From the NCBI RefSeq assembly GCF_030169785.1, contig NZ_CP125854.1:2976001-3040000 (forward strand): a stretch of DNA of 64,000 nt, written 5' to 3'. Origin of the DNA: Bdellovibrio sp. 22V. Its GTDB lineage: Bacteria > Bdellovibrionota > Bdellovibrionia > Bdellovibrionales > Bdellovibrionaceae. The notes below the pieces were generated by a model. The model had not been told where the DNA came from and did not search any database. It saw only the letters and a list, made by a program, of their open reading frames with translations. Both the position numbers and the translations under genes were made by a program. Of the stretch, positions 18,873 to 27,985 are shown piece after piece; position 1 is the stretch's first letter, and the number at the start of each line of letters is the position of its first letter.

Positions 18873-21377
18873 TTAGTGCGACGACGTAGTCAGCGATCTT
18901 AGCATTGCGCGTGCACCAAGATATGGATCATTGTAGGTGTAATTCAACAGAATATCCGACGGTCCAAGATATATAAATTTATCCTCGTGCAATTCCACGT
19001 CATATTCATCGACGGTTTCACCGACTAATCGTCGTTGCTGCGAACTTTCCATGACGACCCAAGCCCCCGACGCTTCTCCCGCTTTCACAACGGCCGTTTT
19101 ATGTGCGGTATCTGCCACCATGAAATAGATTTCATTATCGATCCATGCAATATCTTTGATACTGCTGCTCGGGGCATTGCTAGATGAACTCCAACTTACA
19201 CCGTGGTCGGTAGAAACGAAAAGACCACCGCCATCAGAAACGAATATTTCACCTGAGGGGCTCTGCCTTAAGGCTGAGTTAAAACTATAGTAGTCTCCCA
19301 CAAAAGCTCCTCTAAAGGATTCTGTCCAGGTCACACCACCATCTCTTGATTGATGCACAACGCATCTGCCATTGCCTCCGGTTCTCTCACGAAGCTCGAC
19401 ATAAAGATTCCCTATATCGTCGACCAACACGGATTTTAAAGTTATGTCGTCAATTCCTCCGGGGGTCGTTAGTGCCGTGACTTCGCTCCAAGTCACTCCA
19501 TCCGTTGACTTGTGGATGCGAATGGTTAAGCCGTCATCATAGGCGAAGATGGTTTCAGTATTCCCTCGCTTTGCGAGCAGCATCTTATCACTGTATCCTG
19601 CGCCGGCATAAAGCACGTCCGTCCACGTCACACCGTCTGGAGAGCGGCGGATAAGTCGATCGGCTCCTTTTATTCCTACGGCGTAAAGACCCCCATCATG
19701 ACCTTGTATAAAATCGTGAACGTAAGTTTGGCCGGAAGGAAGTTTGAAGCGATCTGCCTCTTGCCAGGACACCCCATTGTCCAAGCTTTTCATAATCAAC
19801 CACGGCCAACCGCCTTCTTCGTCGCCAGTATCAAAAACTGCATACAGTGTGGTTGACGATGCGCGAATGATCTTCGTCAACGAACTCCAAAAGGCCCAGT
19901 AAAAACGTACTTTTCCCCGCTCACTCCAATTCACTCCATCGTCCGCAGAAAAGGCGCTTGTCGATTGATCGCCGACATGATTGTAACTAAATGCCAACAC
20001 CTTGGAGCTGGTGGGATGGGATGCAATGGACAGTCCGTACGGTTTATTTGTTGATCCAAACTGCACATCCAAATCGACGACGTTCCAAGTGGCACCACTG
20101 TCAGCGGATCTCACGACTTTCCAATCCGCTGTGGATGAAACGCGATTACCGCCGACGGCGACAAGACTGCCAGAGCTTGTCAGCGTCATCCCCTGCAAGA
20201 AGCTTTGTCCGGAGTAAACTTCTGACCACGTAACTCCTGCATCCGTGGTTCTATAGATCTTGCCGGAGCTTGAAACCCGGCATGAGTAAAAGGCCGTCGT
20301 GTTGCTGACAACTTTGAGACTGCCACGAAGTTGATAATCTCCGTAGGGAGTGACTGCGGGAATGCTTGTTGCCGGAGTCCATGACCAAACTCCCGCATTT
20401 TCTTCGCCCCTCAAAAAATACATCGTATTCGTTTCACCCATAATGAACAGTTGACCGGACGGTGAAATTTCAATTTGATAAGCAAGCGCATAGCTTCCCC
20501 CACCCGGAACACCACGATAGATCGTTTGCCATGTCATTCCGTCATCTCGACTTTCTCGTACGATCCAATCAGAACCCAACCCCGAATCGGCATACCCCAC
20601 GGCATAAATAAATCCAGTTACCGGAGAAACAGCAATATCGTAACAAACATGGTCTCCCAGAGGCGGCTCCCACCAGGCGTCGACAGTGGTCCACGTCGTT
20701 CCCTCATCAGTAGAACGACGAACGAACCAACCAGAATTTGGATCTGATGGAGTCGTGTCATAAAGATAGGCATAACCACAAACAAAAACCATACTCCCCT
20801 TTGCCACCATGGAGAGAGGGTGTGATTCACCGAGGTAACTGAATCCCATAAACTGATCGACACGACTCCAGGTCGCACCATCGTCCGCGCTTCGATAAGT
20901 GGCCCAGCGCTCTCCCATATAGTCACTGCCAATCGCCGTTGCCAAAACATGGCCAGAACTCAACCATACGGCATCCGAGACATAGTTTTGATCCATCTCC
21001 GTAACTTGAGGCATTTCCACCTTCATAAAAGGCGCGAAGCCTTTTCGACGAATGGTAACGGCAAATGTTTTTCCAGTGCTGTCGGTGATTTCGACGGTCT
21101 CATTTTCAAGGGGAGCATTAACGGGAATTGAATACTCCCCCGCCGATGTGTCTAAATATCCAGAAGTTGCAGGCTTGTAACTAAAGGGCGGAGTGCCACC
21201 GAGTGGCTCCAATTTTTTTGTGGAACCTACATCCATTATAATAGAAAGAGGAATGGCTTCCTCTTTTAAAGATAATGCCTCCTTTTCAAGAAACGCTTCT
21301 ATCGTGCAACCTGACGATAGTAATACGATCATGAAAAGAACCAGTCCCTGAAACGCGCAAGAAATCGACTGAATCAT
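18873..21377 (-). CDS. Asp-box (BNR/sialidase-like propeller) lipoprotein
   Basis: 834 residues, starting with a lipoprotein signal peptide (VLLSSGC, Cys at residue 24). Residues about 45-115 look like a small beta-sandwich (SIIMDVGSTKKL, GTPPFSY, VTIRRKG). The rest contains at least eleven Asp-box motifs (S-D-G-TW type, for example SADDGATW, STDEGTTW, SRDDGMTW, TTDAGVTW, SLDNGVSW, STDHGVSW), the mark of sialidase- or sortilin-like beta-propellers. I see no sialidase Arg triad by eye, so binding is more likely than catalysis. A sigma-28-type promoter (21385-21411) lies just before the start, as for the neighbouring fibre gene, with no ribosome binding site. The signal peptide n-region lacks Lys and Arg, so the exact start is not certain. 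Confidence 0.82.
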   Translation of the reverse strand: MIQSISCAFQGLVLFMIVLLSSGCTIEAFLEKEALSLKEEAIPLSIIMDVGSTKKLEPLGGTPPFSYKPATSGYLDTSAGEYSIPVNAPLENETVEITDSTGKTFAVTIRRKGFAPFMKVEMPQVTEMDQNYVSDAVWLSSGHVLATAIGSDYMGERWATYRSADDGATWSRVDQFMGFSYLGESHPLSMVAKGSMVFVCGYAYLYDTTPSDPNSGWFVRRSTDEGTTWTTVDAWWEPPLGDHVCYDIAVSPVTGFIYAVGYADSGLGSDWIVRESRDDGMTWQTIYRGVPGGGSYALAYQIEISPSGQLFIMGETNTMYFLRGEENAGVWSWTPATSIPAVTPYGDYQLRGSLKVVSNTTAFYSCRVSSSGKIYRTTDAGVTWSEVYSGQSFLQGMTLTSSGSLVAVGGNRVSSTADWKVVRSADSGATWNVVDLDVQFGSTNKPYGLSIASHPTSSKVLAFSYNHVGDQSTSAFSADDGVNWSERGKVRFYWAFWSSLTKIIRASSTTLYAVFDTGDEEGGWPWLIMKSLDNGVSWQEADRFKLPSGQTYVHDFIQGHDGGLYAVGIKGADRLIRRSPDGVTWTDVLYAGAGYSDKMLLAKRGNTETIFAYDDGLTIRIHKSTDGVTWSEVTALTTPGGIDDITLKSVLVDDIGNLYVELRERTGGNGRCVVHQSRDGGVTWTESFRGAFVGDYYSFNSALRQSPSGEIFVSDGGGLFVSTDHGVSWSSSSNAPSSSIKDIAWIDNEIYFMVADTAHKTAVVKAGEASGAWVVMESSQQRRLVGETVDEYDVELHEDKFIYLGPSDILLNYTYNDPYLGARAMLRSLTTSSH

Positions 21378-21384
21378 GTTTTAT

Positions 21385-21411
21385 TTATCGGAGTTTTTTA
21401 ACGCTGTTTTA
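21385..21411 (-). promoter_or_regulatory. Sigma-28 (FliA)-type promoter of the Asp-box lipoprotein gene
   Basis: On the minus strand TAAA (21411-21408), a 15-nt spacer and TCCGATAA (21392-21385), identical in both boxes and spacing to the promoter at 18766-18792. Again exactly 7 nt separate the -10 from the ATG. Confidence 0.75.
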
Positions 21412-21476
21412 GCACCCAAAATAAGAAAAATTCGAAAACCCGTCTTAATTCGAGACAAGAAATCTGCTGATTTATT

Positions 21477-23564
21477 TTATGCAATCCCGGCGAGTGCCGC
21501 GGGACCATGCTCTCGTAAAAGCTCGGCGCGCAACTCTTGATTTTCGACGTAGCTGAGTTTGGGATCTTTCTTTAAAACTTCAAAGGCGGCTTGGCGAGCA
21601 TCTTGAAGAATCTGCATGTCGCGCACAAGATTTGCCATCTTAAATCCTGAAAGTCCTGATTGGCGTGTGCCCATGAATTCTCCGGGGCCGCGCATTTCCA
21701 GATCGAACTCGGCGATCTTAAAACCATCCGAAGTTTTTTCCATCATCTCCGTACGCTGACGTCCTTCTTCAGAGACCGCATAGCCCATAATCAGAATACA
21801 AAAACTTTTGTATTCTCCCCGACCGACACGTCCGCGCAATTGATGTAATTGCGAAAGACCGAAGCGTTCGGCGTGCTCGATAATCATGATGTTAGCATTG
21901 GGAACGTCAACGCCGACTTCGATAACGGTCGTAGAAACCAAAACTTGAATTTCTTGGTTTCGGAATTGTGTCATGACCTGATCTTTTTCGTCAGGCTTCA
22001 TTTTCCCGTGCAAAAGGCCGAACTTCACTTGCGGAAATTGTTCTTTGAGTTTTTCGTATTCGGAAACAGCGTCTTTGAGGTCAATCTTTTCACTCTCTTC
22101 CACAAGAGGATAAACGATGTACGCCTGCCGCCCTTTTTGCAATTGCTCAAGCATAAACTGCAAAGCTTGCGGTCTTTTACTTTCATAAGTCGCGCGCGTT
22201 TGAATCGGACTGCGTCCTGCCGGCATTTCATCGATAATGGAAACATCAAGGTCGCCGTACACGGTCATCGCTAAAGTTCTTGGAATCGGCGTCGCTGTCA
22301 TCACCAAAAAATGTGGTGATTTGCCTTTGTTTTTTAGAATCCCGCGCTGCTCAACACCGAAGCGATGTTGCTCGTCGATAATAACAAGCCCCAGATTTGC
22401 AAATTGCACTTCATCTTCAATCAAAGCGTGCGTTCCAATAATCAGGTCTACGTCGCCGGCTTGAAGGTTTGCGAGGATTTGTTTTTTCTCGGACGCTTTG
22501 GTTTTTCCTACGAGCAATGCCAAACGGATTCCCAAAGGTGATAAAACTTTTTGCGCGTTCTTAAAATGCTGTTCAGCGAGGATCTCCGTCGGCGCCATCA
22601 AGCAGGATTGAAAACCGCTTTCGGCCGCGTAAACCGCCGCCATAAAACTCACCAAAGTTTTACCGCTACCTACGTCGCCTTGAACCATGCGATGCATAGG
22701 GTGCGGCTTTTCCAAGTCTGCTTTGATTTCCGAAAAAACTCTTTTTTGCGCACCCGTCATTTCAAACGGCAGAGATTGCGCAAGAACTTTTAGTTTTTCG
22801 CCTTTGTTTTGAATTTGCGGAGCGCCTTCTTTTTGAAAGCCTGTTTTTTTGGACGCCAAATAAAGTTCAAGCCAGAAGAATTCATCGAAAATAATTCTTT
22901 TCTGCGCAGCACTTTTGAACTCCGCGTACTCTGCGGCTTTAGCGGGATCAGGAAAGTGAATTTCTTTAAGCGCGTCTTTGCGCGGACGCAGATTGTATTT
23001 TTCGAGAATCCATTTGGGCAAAGCTTCTGTCGGCCATTCCTCGACTTGCGCGAAGGCGGCACGTATCATCTTCATGATCTTTGCTGTCGCGAGCCCCTCA
23101 ATTTCGGTGTAAAGCGGAATCAACGCATCTTTCGTTTCTTCGTCAGGCTCAATGTCTCGAATGTCAGGATGATGGAATTCAATGCGACCGCGATACTCCG
23201 TCACTTTGCCGACAACTCGAACTTCGGTGTGTGGCTTAAAGCGTTCAAAATATCCTTTGTACGGGACACGAAAATATTTGCAGTGAATTTGTCCTGATGA
23301 GTCGCGCACGACAACATCATACATTTTGCGCGCCGATCGCCCCATATTGATACTGTGAACACCGACAACAGTCGCTTTGATACTCACGATATCGTCCGGT
23401 TTGAGACTGGCAATGTTGCGAGCGGCTCTCTGGTCTTCGTAAGCTCGCGGATAGAACTCAAACAAATCCCCTAGAGTCTTTAACCCTTTGCGCGTGAAGA
23501 GATCTCCCAGTTTGGGACCGACTCCTTTAAGGTACTGAATTTGCGTGTCTAGACGAAGGGCCAT
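21477..23564 (-). CDS. recG: ATP-dependent DNA helicase RecG
   Basis: Branch-migrating helicase that regresses stalled forks and processes Holliday junctions. The 695-residue protein has normal family length. An N-terminal wedge/OB domain (LKGVGPKLGDLFTRKGL, IKATVVGV, YFRVPYKGYF) precedes two helicase lobes with Walker A (GDVGSGKT), a DEQH motif II (VIIDEQHRFG), motif III (VMTATPIPRTLA), GLLHGKM and the motif VI region (QLHQLRGRVGRG). The C-terminal wedge is intact. It is divergent from the HD-GYP gene, with about 60 bp for both promoters. Confidence 0.97.
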   Translation of the reverse strand: MALRLDTQIQYLKGVGPKLGDLFTRKGLKTLGDLFEFYPRAYEDQRAARNIASLKPDDIVSIKATVVGVHSINMGRSARKMYDVVVRDSSGQIHCKYFRVPYKGYFERFKPHTEVRVVGKVTEYRGRIEFHHPDIRDIEPDEETKDALIPLYTEIEGLATAKIMKMIRAAFAQVEEWPTEALPKWILEKYNLRPRKDALKEIHFPDPAKAAEYAEFKSAAQKRIIFDEFFWLELYLASKKTGFQKEGAPQIQNKGEKLKVLAQSLPFEMTGAQKRVFSEIKADLEKPHPMHRMVQGDVGSGKTLVSFMAAVYAAESGFQSCLMAPTEILAEQHFKNAQKVLSPLGIRLALLVGKTKASEKKQILANLQAGDVDLIIGTHALIEDEVQFANLGLVIIDEQHRFGVEQRGILKNKGKSPHFLVMTATPIPRTLAMTVYGDLDVSIIDEMPAGRSPIQTRATYESKRPQALQFMLEQLQKGRQAYIVYPLVEESEKIDLKDAVSEYEKLKEQFPQVKFGLLHGKMKPDEKDQVMTQFRNQEIQVLVSTTVIEVGVDVPNANIMIIEHAERFGLSQLHQLRGRVGRGEYKSFCILIMGYAVSEEGRQRTEMMEKTSDGFKIAEFDLEMRGPGEFMGTRQSGLSGFKMANLVRDMQILQDARQAAFEVLKKDPKLSYVENQELRAELLREHGPAALAGIA

Positions 23565-23624
23565 GGCTTTCGATTATTCAGGATTTTGTATCTAAGTCAA
23601 TGTATCCATGGCAGAATTTTAACT

Positions 23625-24572
23625 ATGGAGTCTTCTTCTTTCTTTCGCATCCGTCTCAGCACCATCCGTCCTGACAAAGTCACCTCTTTCGACATCTACG
23701 TTTATGTAGATCAAAAGCATCTCTTGTATTTGCGCGCAGGCGACCGCCTGTCTGATGGAAAAATCAAAGCCATGCATCGCAAAGACACCGGGGATTCGTT
23801 CTTTGTGCGCACGGAAGACAAACAAAAGTATCGTGATTGGGTGCGTGAGGAAATGAACTCAAGCCTTATAGATCCTTTCGAAAAGGCGAAAATCCTGCGC
23901 GAGTCTTCAGTCGCTTTGATGGAAGATCTTTTCGAAAATCCTGACGTTAACAAAGCCCTCGACGATTCCCGCCCGATCATCAAAGACTTTATTGATTTGA
24001 TGGAGAATGCCCCTGAAGCGATGGGCTTTATGATTTCCCTTTCGGGCCATGACTTCTATACTTACAACCACTCCTTGGATGTGAGCATTTACTCTCTCGG
24101 CTTGGGCAAAGCCTTGGGCTATGACGCCAATACGTTGGAAGAACTCGGCGTCGGCGCTCTTTTCCATGACATCGGTAAACGCAACGTCAGTCTCGATATT
24201 CTGTGCAAAAAAGGCGGCTTGACGGATGCGGAGTGGGAGCAGATGAAAATGCATCCTCAATATGGCTTGGTCATTTTGAACAATCACCCGAACATCAGTG
24301 ACGCTATTAAAGCGGCGTGCTTTGAACATCATGAATCCTGGGCCGGCAACGGCTATCCTCAGCAACTGGTTGCCGATGAAATCCACCCGTTCGCACGTAT
24401 CGTGGCTATTACCGATACCTACGATGCGATGACGACACAAAGATCTTACAACGTCCCGATGACTCCAACAGACGCGGTGACGATGATGAAAGAAAAACTG
24501 GCGGGCCGTTATGATCCCGACATGTTGAAAGCGATGTATTCGGTTTTATTTAAGATCAAGGTGGCTTCATGA
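23625..24572 (+). CDS. HD-GYP domain protein, probable c-di-GMP phosphodiesterase
   Basis: I use the ATG at 23625 (315 residues); the frame is open back to a TTG at 23586. Residues 1-75 form a small N-terminal domain of beta strands (FDIYVYVDQKHLLYLRAGD) like those that precede HD-GYP domains. The HD-GYP domain (about 125-310) keeps the expected metal ligands: YNHSLDVS, FHDIGK with His181-Asp182, MKMHPQYG, FEHHESW and ITDTYDAM. The signature GYP is present at 243-245 (GNGYP). An intact set predicts hydrolysis of cyclic di-GMP, a key switch for predation and motility in Bdellovibrio. The next gene overlaps by 4 nt (ATGA), so they are co-translated. Confidence 0.9.
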   Translation: MESSSFFRIRLSTIRPDKVTSFDIYVYVDQKHLLYLRAGDRLSDGKIKAMHRKDTGDSFFVRTEDKQKYRDWVREEMNSSLIDPFEKAKILRESSVALMEDLFENPDVNKALDDSRPIIKDFIDLMENAPEAMGFMISLSGHDFYTYNHSLDVSIYSLGLGKALGYDANTLEELGVGALFHDIGKRNVSLDILCKKGGLTDAEWEQMKMHPQYGLVILNNHPNISDAIKAACFEHHESWAGNGYPQQLVADEIHPFARIVAITDTYDAMTTQRSYNVPMTPTDAVTMMKEKLAGRYDPDMLKAMYSVLFKIKVAS

Positions 24573-24961
24573 AGATCGTTTTTCATTCCTTGGCTCTTAT
24601 TGCGAGCGTGCCCCTTATTGCCTTCGCCATCGAACCGACAAACCCTTCCGGCTTCTGCGACCGCTTTATCGGTGAAAAAGATATTGAGCTTTGCAAAGGC
24701 CGCACAGAAAAAGACGAAGTTGATTGGTATGCCGCCACGATTTGCAATCTGCAAAAAGATGACAAAGCCTTTTGGACTTGTTGGGACAGCATCAAAGGAC
24801 AAAGTTTTAATCCTCAAGCACTCGATGCCTGCGGAGACAGTGCGGAGCTTTCCGACGAACAAAGACTTTCCTGCGTGCAAGCAGCCAAAGGTTCACGTAA
24901 ACCCGCTTCTACATCCCAAGACGGTCTTTTCCAGCCTTTAAAATCCAAGGTTCGCTATTAA
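24569..24961 (+). CDS. Small exported Cys-rich protein of unknown function
   Basis: 130 residues with a signal peptide (MKIVFHSLALIASVPLIAFA, then IEP). The mature part contains six Cys in the order FCD, LCK, ICN, TCW, ACG, SCV, a spacing that suggests three disulfides in a helical hairpin fold. No family recognised. Its ATG overlaps the stop of the HD-GYP gene (ATGA), so translation is coupled to it. Confidence 0.75.
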   Translation: MKIVFHSLALIASVPLIAFAIEPTNPSGFCDRFIGEKDIELCKGRTEKDEVDWYAATICNLQKDDKAFWTCWDSIKGQSFNPQALDACGDSAELSDEQRLSCVQAAKGSRKPASTSQDGLFQPLKSKVRY

Positions 24962-25064
24962 CAGCCCGGCGAGCTGCCGAATGTTTTAACACCCTTATGT
25001 AATTTATTCTATGCAACGCGAAGGTCTCCCCTTCGCAATGGGAAGTTTGCTAAAACCTTCCCTT

Positions 25065-25802
25065 ATGGAAAAAAAGTCGCTCCTTTTCTTGGTATTTTCA
25101 GTTCTTCTTGCCGGCGGTTGTAGCTATCCTTTTCAAGAACTCGGTCTTTACAAAACCGACGGTGCGGGTATTCCTGGCCTGGGCTCTTTGCAAACAAAAG
25201 CAGTGAATTTCGAGACTGTGAAACTCACAGCCATGCGAACATGTCTTGAATGTCACACGAGCGGCAGTCGCAGCATGGATACGGCTGAAGAGGTGCTCGC
25301 GCAAAAAGAATCGATCTTGAGTGCTGTTCACAAGGAAAGCATGCCTCCTCGTTCCAGCGGTTATAAGCCCTTGACGGCCTGTGAAAAACAGATTCTAGAG
25401 ACGTGGATTGAAGACCAAACTCATGAGCGCAAAAGCACGCAAAAAGTCGGACAACTCGCGGCTTGCGCAGGAGTTGAAGCTCCGAAAGAAAAACCTAAAA
25501 CCGATTTGAAATCCTTGGAGTTAAGCTTTGCCAATCTTCAAGCCGAAATCTTTGGTCCCAAATGTATGGCCTGCCACTCGCAAGAACGCGCCAAACGCAC
25601 TGTTCTTGAAGACGTCAATGTCATCAGAGAAAAAGGCTTCCTTAAAGAAAAAGCGGAAGACAGCATTCTTTATCAAATCGTCGTGCCGGGGCTTTATAAA
25701 CGCTTCATGCCCCCACAAAACGGCAAGTACGGCATCGCACCTTTAACTGCGGATGAAGTCGATTACCTCAAACGCTGGATTGATGCAGGGGCTCCTCTTT
25801 AA
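25065..25802 (+). CDS. Lipoprotein with two c-type heme motifs (planctomycete-type cytochrome c-like)
   Basis: Starting at the ATG at 25065 gives a lipoprotein signal (MEKKSLLFLVFSVLLAGGC). The frame is open upstream to 25011, and an ATG at 25038 is an alternative; none has a clear ribosome binding site. Two CxxCH heme-binding motifs are present, CLECH and CMACH. Each is followed by an MPP segment (SMPPRSSG and FMPPQNGKYG) and a helix ending in LETWIEDQ or LKRWIDAG. That heme-then-MPP arrangement is typical of the PSCyt1-type cytochrome domain. The protein is probably a diheme electron carrier anchored in a membrane facing the periplasm. No oxidase or reductase gene is adjacent, so its partner is unknown. 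Confidence 0.82.
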   Translation: MEKKSLLFLVFSVLLAGGCSYPFQELGLYKTDGAGIPGLGSLQTKAVNFETVKLTAMRTCLECHTSGSRSMDTAEEVLAQKESILSAVHKESMPPRSSGYKPLTACEKQILETWIEDQTHERKSTQKVGQLAACAGVEAPKEKPKTDLKSLELSFANLQAEIFGPKCMACHSQERAKRTVLEDVNVIREKGFLKEKAEDSILYQIVVPGLYKRFMPPQNGKYGIAPLTADEVDYLKRWIDAGAPL

Positions 25803-25816
25803 GAGCCCCTCTTTCT

Positions 25817-27757
25817 TTAAAATAAATAGCTCATTGTAAATCTGAAATCGCGACCCGGTTCGTACACGGTGTTCTCGCCTCCTTGCACTTGGTAAGGCGT
25901 TCCTTGCGCGATATACTTTTTATCGAAAATATTTAAGATGGAAAGTCCCCAGCGCCAATGCTCATTGGGAATCCAGCTCGCCGCTATGTCATGCGTATCG
26001 TATCCCGGTTGCTCCCGACTTCCTGAGGGTACATCGGTGAGTTTCAAAGTCACTAAACTGTCCCACGAAAGCAAAACATTGTAAGGCACGACTTTATAGT
26101 CAATACCCAAGACGAAGCGATCACCAAAAGAGCTTCCCTGATTGAAAGCGATGTATCCCAGCGGTTCGTCGCCGTACTCCGATTTATTATGCGCATATCC
26201 GCCCCGCAGGGAAAACACATCCTGCGAATAAATGGCGTTGATATTGACCCCTTGGAATTTCAAATCTTCCTTGGCATTCGAGCGAGTCATAACACCGGTG
26301 ATGCGGTTCGTGCTCACGTCGATCGCATCACGCATCACAGTTGAATAAAAAACGGTGTCAAGATGCACAGAAGCCCATTTCGCCTGCACGCCGACCTCGG
26401 ACGTTTCTGCGGTCGTCCCTTTAAGATGCACCACCGGAGTCACCGTTTTCACATTACTCATTACAAAGGCCTCCATCGGCGTAGGCCCTTTAAAGGCTTG
26501 CGACCAAGAGACGTAAGAACTCCAAACCAGGTTCCATTGATAGCTCAATTTAATATTGGGACTGAAGTGATGAGCATTGATTATTTGGCCGGCAACGTCT
26601 TCCAAATCATAGCTGTCAAAACGAAGACCGGCAGAGATCTTCCAATCTTCAGCCAGCTGGATCTGATCTTGCGCAAAGAGCCCGAAAATTTTTCCGGTTT
26701 CTGCTTCCGTCCCTGTCGCGCGCTCCCCTTCAGAGCGATCCACGTTATAGTCCGTCCCTATCACCATAGAGTGCAAAGAGTTGAATTCGGTTTTATTTGC
26801 AATCTGGCCGCCAAAACTTTGCGCGTACGCTTGCGATTTTCCCGTCGCACTCTCCTGACTTAACGTCGTTTTTGTTACGTAAAGTTCAGAGCGCAGATTC
26901 ACCCAGGAACTGATCGGAGCATAAACGTGTTGCAAAGTATACGTTTCACTTCCGAACTTCTGGTCGTTCGGAGGATTGAATGGCAAATCACCGAAGTGCG
27001 CGCGCAAAGAACGTTTGGCATTGTCTTCACGAAGATTCGCTGTGACCGTCAGCTTTTGCACTTCACTGACAGCAATAGTCAGCTTTGCAAGTCCGCTTTT
27101 GGGTGTTCCCGCGGTGTAGTTGACGGCGTCGCCGCCTCCGGCATGATAGTTTCCTGAATCTGCGAAATTTCCATAAAGCAAGTAACCGGCCGAGTCCGTG
27201 GCTTTACCAAAAACTCCAAGGCTTGCGCCTTTCTCGTCTGCGTTGGTTGTATAACGGAGTTTTGCAAAAGCACCATGACGTTGCCCCGGCAAAAGAAGGT
27301 CTTCTGGATCTTTCGTTTGAAAACGCAGACTGCCGCCTAAGGCACCGGGTCCTGCCAACGCGTTTCCTGTGCCCGCCTCAATATCGATTTCTTTTACCAG
27401 TTCCGTATCGATACTTAAACGACCTTGATGGTGAAAAAGATAACCGCTCTGGCGAGCGCCGTCGATAGTGACATTGAGCTGCGTGTCTTCCACACCGCGC
27501 ACGTAAACTTTTTGTCCAGCTTTCTGCCCTCCGCCGACAATCACATCGGCAACACCTTTCAAGGATTCTTTGACGTCCTCCGCCTGCGTTTGCTCTAAGC
27601 GCTCTGAGCTGATGATCGTTTTCGAGGGGGTTTTCGCGTCGTCTTTAATTTGAATAGTTTCAATTTCCGACTCATTGGCATTTTCTTGGGCGTGGACCAT
27701 CAGTGGCGAGAATAAAAAAACAAACACTGATAGTTTGAACCGCGAATTAAATTTCAT
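25817..27757 (-). CDS. TonB-dependent outer membrane receptor, heme/siderophore type
   Basis: 646 residues with a signal peptide ending VHAQ. The plug domain follows (about 30-165: TIISSERLEQTQAEDVKESL, VYVRGVEDTQLNVTIDGARQ, IEAGTGNALAGPGALGG) and a 22-strand-type barrel closes with an aromatic C terminus (FRFTMSYLF), the sorting signal for outer membrane insertion. The plug sequence around RQSGYLFHHQG is closest in style to hemin/hemoglobin receptors, but I do not see enough to name the ligand. GGAG lies 9 nt upstream of the ATG. A 42-codon reading frame directly upstream may be a leader peptide. Confidence 0.9.
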   Translation of the reverse strand: MKFNSRFKLSVFVFLFSPLMVHAQENANESEIETIQIKDDAKTPSKTIISSERLEQTQAEDVKESLKGVADVIVGGGQKAGQKVYVRGVEDTQLNVTIDGARQSGYLFHHQGRLSIDTELVKEIDIEAGTGNALAGPGALGGSLRFQTKDPEDLLLPGQRHGAFAKLRYTTNADEKGASLGVFGKATDSAGYLLYGNFADSGNYHAGGGDAVNYTAGTPKSGLAKLTIAVSEVQKLTVTANLREDNAKRSLRAHFGDLPFNPPNDQKFGSETYTLQHVYAPISSWVNLRSELYVTKTTLSQESATGKSQAYAQSFGGQIANKTEFNSLHSMVIGTDYNVDRSEGERATGTEAETGKIFGLFAQDQIQLAEDWKISAGLRFDSYDLEDVAGQIINAHHFSPNIKLSYQWNLVWSSYVSWSQAFKGPTPMEAFVMSNVKTVTPVVHLKGTTAETSEVGVQAKWASVHLDTVFYSTVMRDAIDVSTNRITGVMTRSNAKEDLKFQGVNINAIYSQDVFSLRGGYAHNKSEYGDEPLGYIAFNQGSSFGDRFVLGIDYKVVPYNVLLSWDSLVTLKLTDVPSGSREQPGYDTHDIAASWIPNEHWRWGLSILNIFDKKYIAQGTPYQVQGGENTVYEPGRDFRFTMSYLF

Positions 27758-27770
27758 TGCGCTTTCTCCT

Positions 27771-27899
27771 TCACAGAAGAGTTTCCATAAGCACTTCGCT
27801 TGCGGAACGCAAACGCTTCGGCGCCTTAGAAGCGAATTGAAAAGAGGAAGAAAGCGCAGAGATAACGTGTTGAGAAGACGAGGTGTTTTTAATATTCAT
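27771..27899 (-). CDS. Possible 42-residue leader peptide before the TonB receptor
   Basis: An ATG at 27899 opens a 42-residue frame (MNIKNTSSSQHVIS to VLMETLL) whose TGA lies 13 nt before the receptor ATG and next to its ribosome binding site. It is Ser-rich and basic (KAPKRLRSAS). Small genes such as hemP precede hemin receptors in other bacteria, but this peptide lacks the HemP pattern. No good ribosome binding site is visible in front of it, so it may not be translated. Confidence 0.3.
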   Translation of the reverse strand: MNIKNTSSSQHVISALSSSFQFASKAPKRLRSASEVLMETLL

Positions 27900-27985
27900 G
27901 TCTAATGTTTTGACAGCCTTAAAATGTTTTCTCTGTCTGTGCATCAAGGAACTGCACGTGAAGCCTCTCTGATATAGTCACGCCT

